Shown: piece by piece, positions 61,481-64,000 of the stretch
Layout: each line of letters starts with the position of its first letter
Numbering within the stretch: position 1 is the stretch's first letter
DNA from: AP-15 sp963750195
Lineage (GTDB): Bacteria; Pseudomonadota; Alphaproteobacteria; ATCC43930; CGMCC-115725
Reading direction: 5' to 3'
Assembly: GCA_963750195.1 (NCBI GenBank)
Contig: CAVVPS010000006.1
Location: forward strand, 34,575 to 98,574
DNA: 64,000 bases
Program-made: the position numbers and the translations under genes
Notes under the pieces: generated by a model
What the model was told of the DNA's origin: nothing
Databases searched by the model: none
Seen by the model: the letters and a program-made list of their open reading frames with translations, nothing else

Positions 61481-63151
61481 ATGTCCGAAATGCCAATTCA
61501 CAAATACCGCCGGTTTGCTCCCGTTCATTTGCCCGATCGCCGTTGGCCGGGGCAAGTCGTCGACCACGCGCCCGTGTGGTGCAGCGTTGATTTACGTGAT
61601 GGTAACCAGGCTTTGGTCGAGCCGATGGGACCAGACCGCAAGCGCCGCATGTTCGACCTTCTGGTCAAGCTCGGTTTCAAGGAGATCGAAGTCGGCTTTC
61701 CGGCCGCGTCCGAGACCGACTTCGCCTTTATCCGCGGGCTGATTGATCAGGATCTCGTGCCCGAGGATGTCACCATTCAGGTGCTCACCCAAGCGCGCTC
61801 CGAGCTGATCGAACGCAGCTTCGAAGCGATCCGCGGCGCCCGGCGTGCCATCATGCACCTTTACAACTCGACCTCGACTTTGCAGCGTCGCGTCGTCTTC
61901 GGGCTAGACAAAGGCGGCATCGTCGACATCGCCGTCAACGGGGCGCGGTTGATCCGCGATCTCGCCGAGGCCATGCCGGAGACCGAAGTGCTCTACCAAT
62001 ATTCGCCGGAAAGCTTCACCGGTACCGAGCTCGATTTCGCGGTCGAGATCTGCGAGGCGGTAATGGATGTCTGGCAGCCAACCCCGGCCAAAAAAACGAT
62101 TCTGAACCTGCCCGCGACTGTCGAGATGGCGACGCCTAACGTCTATGCCGACCAGATCGAATGGTTCGGCCGCAACATCCGTGACCGCGACAGCATCGTG
62201 TTGAGCCTGCATCCGCACAATGACCGCGGCACCGCGGTAGCGGCGACCGAGCTCGGGGTCATGGCGGGCGCCGATCGCGTCGAAGGCACCTTGTTCGGCA
62301 ATGGCGAGCGGACCGGCAATGTCGACATCATGACCCTGGCGTTGAACCTGTTCAGCCAGGGGATCGACCCCGGGCTGGTGATCAACGATATCGACGACAT
62401 CGTGCGTACGGTCGAGCACTGCAATCAGCTGCCGGTCCATCCGCGCCACCCCTATGCCGGCGAACTTGTCTACACGGCCTTTTCCGGCTCGCACCAGGAT
62501 GCGATCAAGAAAGGCTTCGAGGCATTGGCCAAGCGCAATGATTCGCTGTGGGAGGTGCCCTATCTGCCGATCGACCCCAAGGATCTCGGCCGCACCTATG
62601 AGGCGGTGATCCGGGTCAACAGCCAGTCGGGCAAGGGCGGGGTCGCCTATGTGCTCCAGGCCGATCACGGGCTTGATCTGCCGCGCGGGCTGCAGATCGA
62701 GTTCAGCAAGATCGTGCAGGAAGTCGCCGACCGCACCGGCAAGGAATTGACCAGCGCCGACATCTGGTCGCTGTTCGGGGAGACTTATCTGCGCCACGAC
62801 GGGATCGTTCTCGGCGACTACAGCATCTTTCCCGAGCCGCGCTCGGCGGAGCGACGGCGGATTGCCGCGACAATCGTTATCGACGGTGCCGAGAAGCGGA
62901 TCGAGGGAGTGGGCAACGGCCCGATCGCCGCCTTCGTCGACGCGCTGCGCGGCCAATGCGGGATCGAGTTGACCGTCGCCGATTATCGCGAGCACGCGAT
63001 CGGCGCCGGCGCCGACGCCCAGGCCACCGCTTATGTCCAGATCCGTGACGCCGGCGAGGCAACACTCTACGGCGTGGGCATCGACGCCAACATCGTCACC
63101 GCCTCATTAAAGGCAGTCGCCAGCGCCGCCAGTCGCACCCGCAGAGCTTAA
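61481..63151 (+). CDS. leuA: 2-isopropylmalate synthase
   Basis: LeuA condenses acetyl-CoA with 2-ketoisovalerate, the committed step of leucine synthesis. The 556-residue protein has the DRE-TIM active site WCSVDLRDGNQALV, LHPHNDRGTAVAATELG with metal-binding histidines, GNGERTGNVD, and a C-terminal LeuA dimer/regulatory domain that binds leucine (TVADYREHAIGAGADAQA). The length and N-terminus fit the long, Mycobacterium-type LeuA group. AGGAG six bases before the ATG (MSEMPIHKYRR) sets the start. It stands alone downstream of a long palindrome-bearing leader. Confidence 0.96.
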   Translation: MSEMPIHKYRRFAPVHLPDRRWPGQVVDHAPVWCSVDLRDGNQALVEPMGPDRKRRMFDLLVKLGFKEIEVGFPAASETDFAFIRGLIDQDLVPEDVTIQVLTQARSELIERSFEAIRGARRAIMHLYNSTSTLQRRVVFGLDKGGIVDIAVNGARLIRDLAEAMPETEVLYQYSPESFTGTELDFAVEICEAVMDVWQPTPAKKTILNLPATVEMATPNVYADQIEWFGRNIRDRDSIVLSLHPHNDRGTAVAATELGVMAGADRVEGTLFGNGERTGNVDIMTLALNLFSQGIDPGLVINDIDDIVRTVEHCNQLPVHPRHPYAGELVYTAFSGSHQDAIKKGFEALAKRNDSLWEVPYLPIDPKDLGRTYEAVIRVNSQSGKGGVAYVLQADHGLDLPRGLQIEFSKIVQEVADRTGKELTSADIWSLFGETYLRHDGIVLGDYSIFPEPRSAERRRIAATIVIDGAEKRIEGVGNGPIAAFVDALRGQCGIELTVADYREHAIGAGADAQATAYVQIRDAGEATLYGVGIDANIVTASLKAVASAASRTRRA

Positions 63152-63400
63152 TGGTGCAGACGCTCGGCATCCGCGAATGCGCAAATCCCCCTCCGCTTTT
63201 GCGGGCGGTGGGGGTCGGGGGTGACGGACCGGCCGTGACGGGTTTGCGCCTCTGCGCTTGCTCACCGATCCGACCGCCTGCTCGATCCTAGCGGTGCGAT
63301 TGCGGAACCCGCCGACAGGGCAGCAAGCGTCTCGTTTGATGCTAGTGGTACGACGCAATCATAGGATACCATATTGGGGCGGCGCACGCGATCATGCGCG
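63152..63400. other. Junction between leuA and the IS630-type element
   Basis: Contains a GC hairpin-like stretch (CCCCCTCCGC-TTTT-GCGGGCGGTGGGGG, about 63186-63213). The element's left end should lie between here and the transposase start, but with its right end outside the window the terminal repeats cannot be defined. Confidence 0.4.
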
Positions 63401-64000
63401 ATGCGCGAGGGGATCGATATCGAGGTGAGTGCCGCCGACCGCGAACGACTGGCCGCGGTGGTAGCGGATCGCAACAGCCGGCAAAAGCATGTGTGGCGGG
63501 CGAGGATCATTCTGGCCACGGGCGAGGGCTGCGGCACCGCCGAAATCATGCGCCACGCCGGGGTTTCGAAGCCCTGTGTGTGGCGCTGGCAAGAGCGGTT
63601 CATGCACGAGGGCGTGGCCGGCTTGCTGCACGACAAGACGCGAAAACCCGGTCTGCCGCCATTGCCGTCAGCGCGGGTCGACGATGTCGTCGCGCTGACC
63701 CTGGCGGAGCCGCCGGGCGAGACAACCCATTGGACCGGCCGGGCGATGGCGGCAGCGAGCGGCATCTCGCTGCGCTCGGTGCAACGCATCTGGGCGGCGC
63801 ACGGTCTGCAGCCGCACCGGGTGCGGCGCTTCAAGCTGTCGCAGGACCCGGCGTTTGCCGCCAAATTGCGCGATGTGGTCGGGCTCTATCTCGACCCGCC
63901 GGCGCACAGCCTGGTGCTCTCGGTCGACGAGAAGAGCCAGATCCAGGCCCTCGACCGCACCCAGCCGGGCCTGCCGATCAAGAAGGGCCGGGCCGGAACG
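63401..64000 (+). mobile_element. IS630 family transposase, 3'-truncated by the window edge
   Basis: Two hundred codons are open to the last base. The N-terminal part has paired helix-turn-helix regions (EGCGTAEIMRHAGVSKPCVWRWQ and a Leu/Pro-rich linker, then GISLRSVQRIWAAHGLQPH). The first catalytic acidic motif follows in SLVLSVDEKSQIQALDRTQ. This matches IS630/Tc1-type DDE transposases, which move by cut-and-paste into TA sites. The start is the ATG giving MREGIDIEVSAADRERL. No frameshift is seen in the part present, so it may be intact. Confidence 0.9.

Overview
The window is GC-rich chromosomal DNA, most likely from an alphaproteobacterium and, by gene content, probably a Rhodospirillales-like lineage (inference). 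Clues are a gene for the alphaproteobacterial ATPase inhibitor zeta subunit (DUF1476), a purS/purQ/purL-bolA order, an aerobic-type cobalamin cluster (cobW-cobN-cobO-cobQ-cobD), an MtLeuA-type leuA, and a lytic transglycosylase of a style common in that group. There is no prophage or CRISPR array. The only mobile gene is an IS630-type transposase running off the right edge.

Layout. 1-11.5 kb: purine genes (bolA start, purL, purQ, purS, purB) broken up by a hybrid sensor kinase, an NRDE-family gene, the ATPase zeta gene and a TauD-type dioxygenase; then GNAT, RluA and an isocitrate lyase/PEP mutase family gene upstream of purB. 11.7-17.3 kb: small secreted proteins flanking a tightly coupled Na/Pi cotransporter - PPK2 - P-type ATPase operon. 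17.5-24.7 kb: metC, small envelope genes, tRNA-Val(GAC), a VOC protein, a lytic transglycosylase, a thiolase and a frameshifted beta-lactamase-family gene. 24.7-29 kb: a palindromic repeat doublet, a DAO-type oxidoreductase, a formyltransferase and a second sensor kinase. 29.2-42 kb: a cobalamin island: cobT on the minus strand, cobS-cobC, a cobalamin riboswitch, then cobU-cobW-cobN-cobO-cobQ, convergent cobD, and a badly decayed gene. 42-47.6 kb: a phosphatase and a group of catabolic enzymes. 47.7-57.8 kb: a phytanoyl-CoA-dioxygenase-like gene, a very large single-module reducing type I PKS, and an alpha-oxoamine synthase. 57.9-60.8 kb: a glycosyltransferase and a heptose-epimerase-like gene facing the PKS. 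60.8-63.2 kb: a palindrome-rich regulatory gap and leuA. 63.4-64 kb: the IS630 transposase.

How the genes fit together. The cobalamin genes cover cobalt insertion (CobN), corrin adenosylation (CobO), amidation (CobQ), aminopropanol attachment (CobD) and nucleotide-loop assembly (CobU, CobT, CobS, CobC), with a metallochaperone-type GTPase (CobW); the earlier ring-methylation genes are not here. The 15-kb operon links phosphate transport, polyphosphate/nucleotide chemistry and an ATP-driven cation pump. The PKS lacks a thioesterase and is followed five bases later by a PLP-dependent alpha-oxoamine synthase. This predicts decarboxylative release of a polyketide or fatty chain onto an amino acid, giving a sphingoid-like aminoketone, with the dioxygenase as a possible hydroxylase. 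That locus is the most interesting one here.

A recurring oddity is frame damage. Three genes (a secreted protein, the beta-lactamase homologue and cobN) each carry exactly one extra base in a GC-rich spot, and one gene next to cobD has at least eight frame changes. The first three could be sequencing errors; the last looks like true decay. Two related palindromic repeats are also translated in frame inside rluA-like and cobQ genes.
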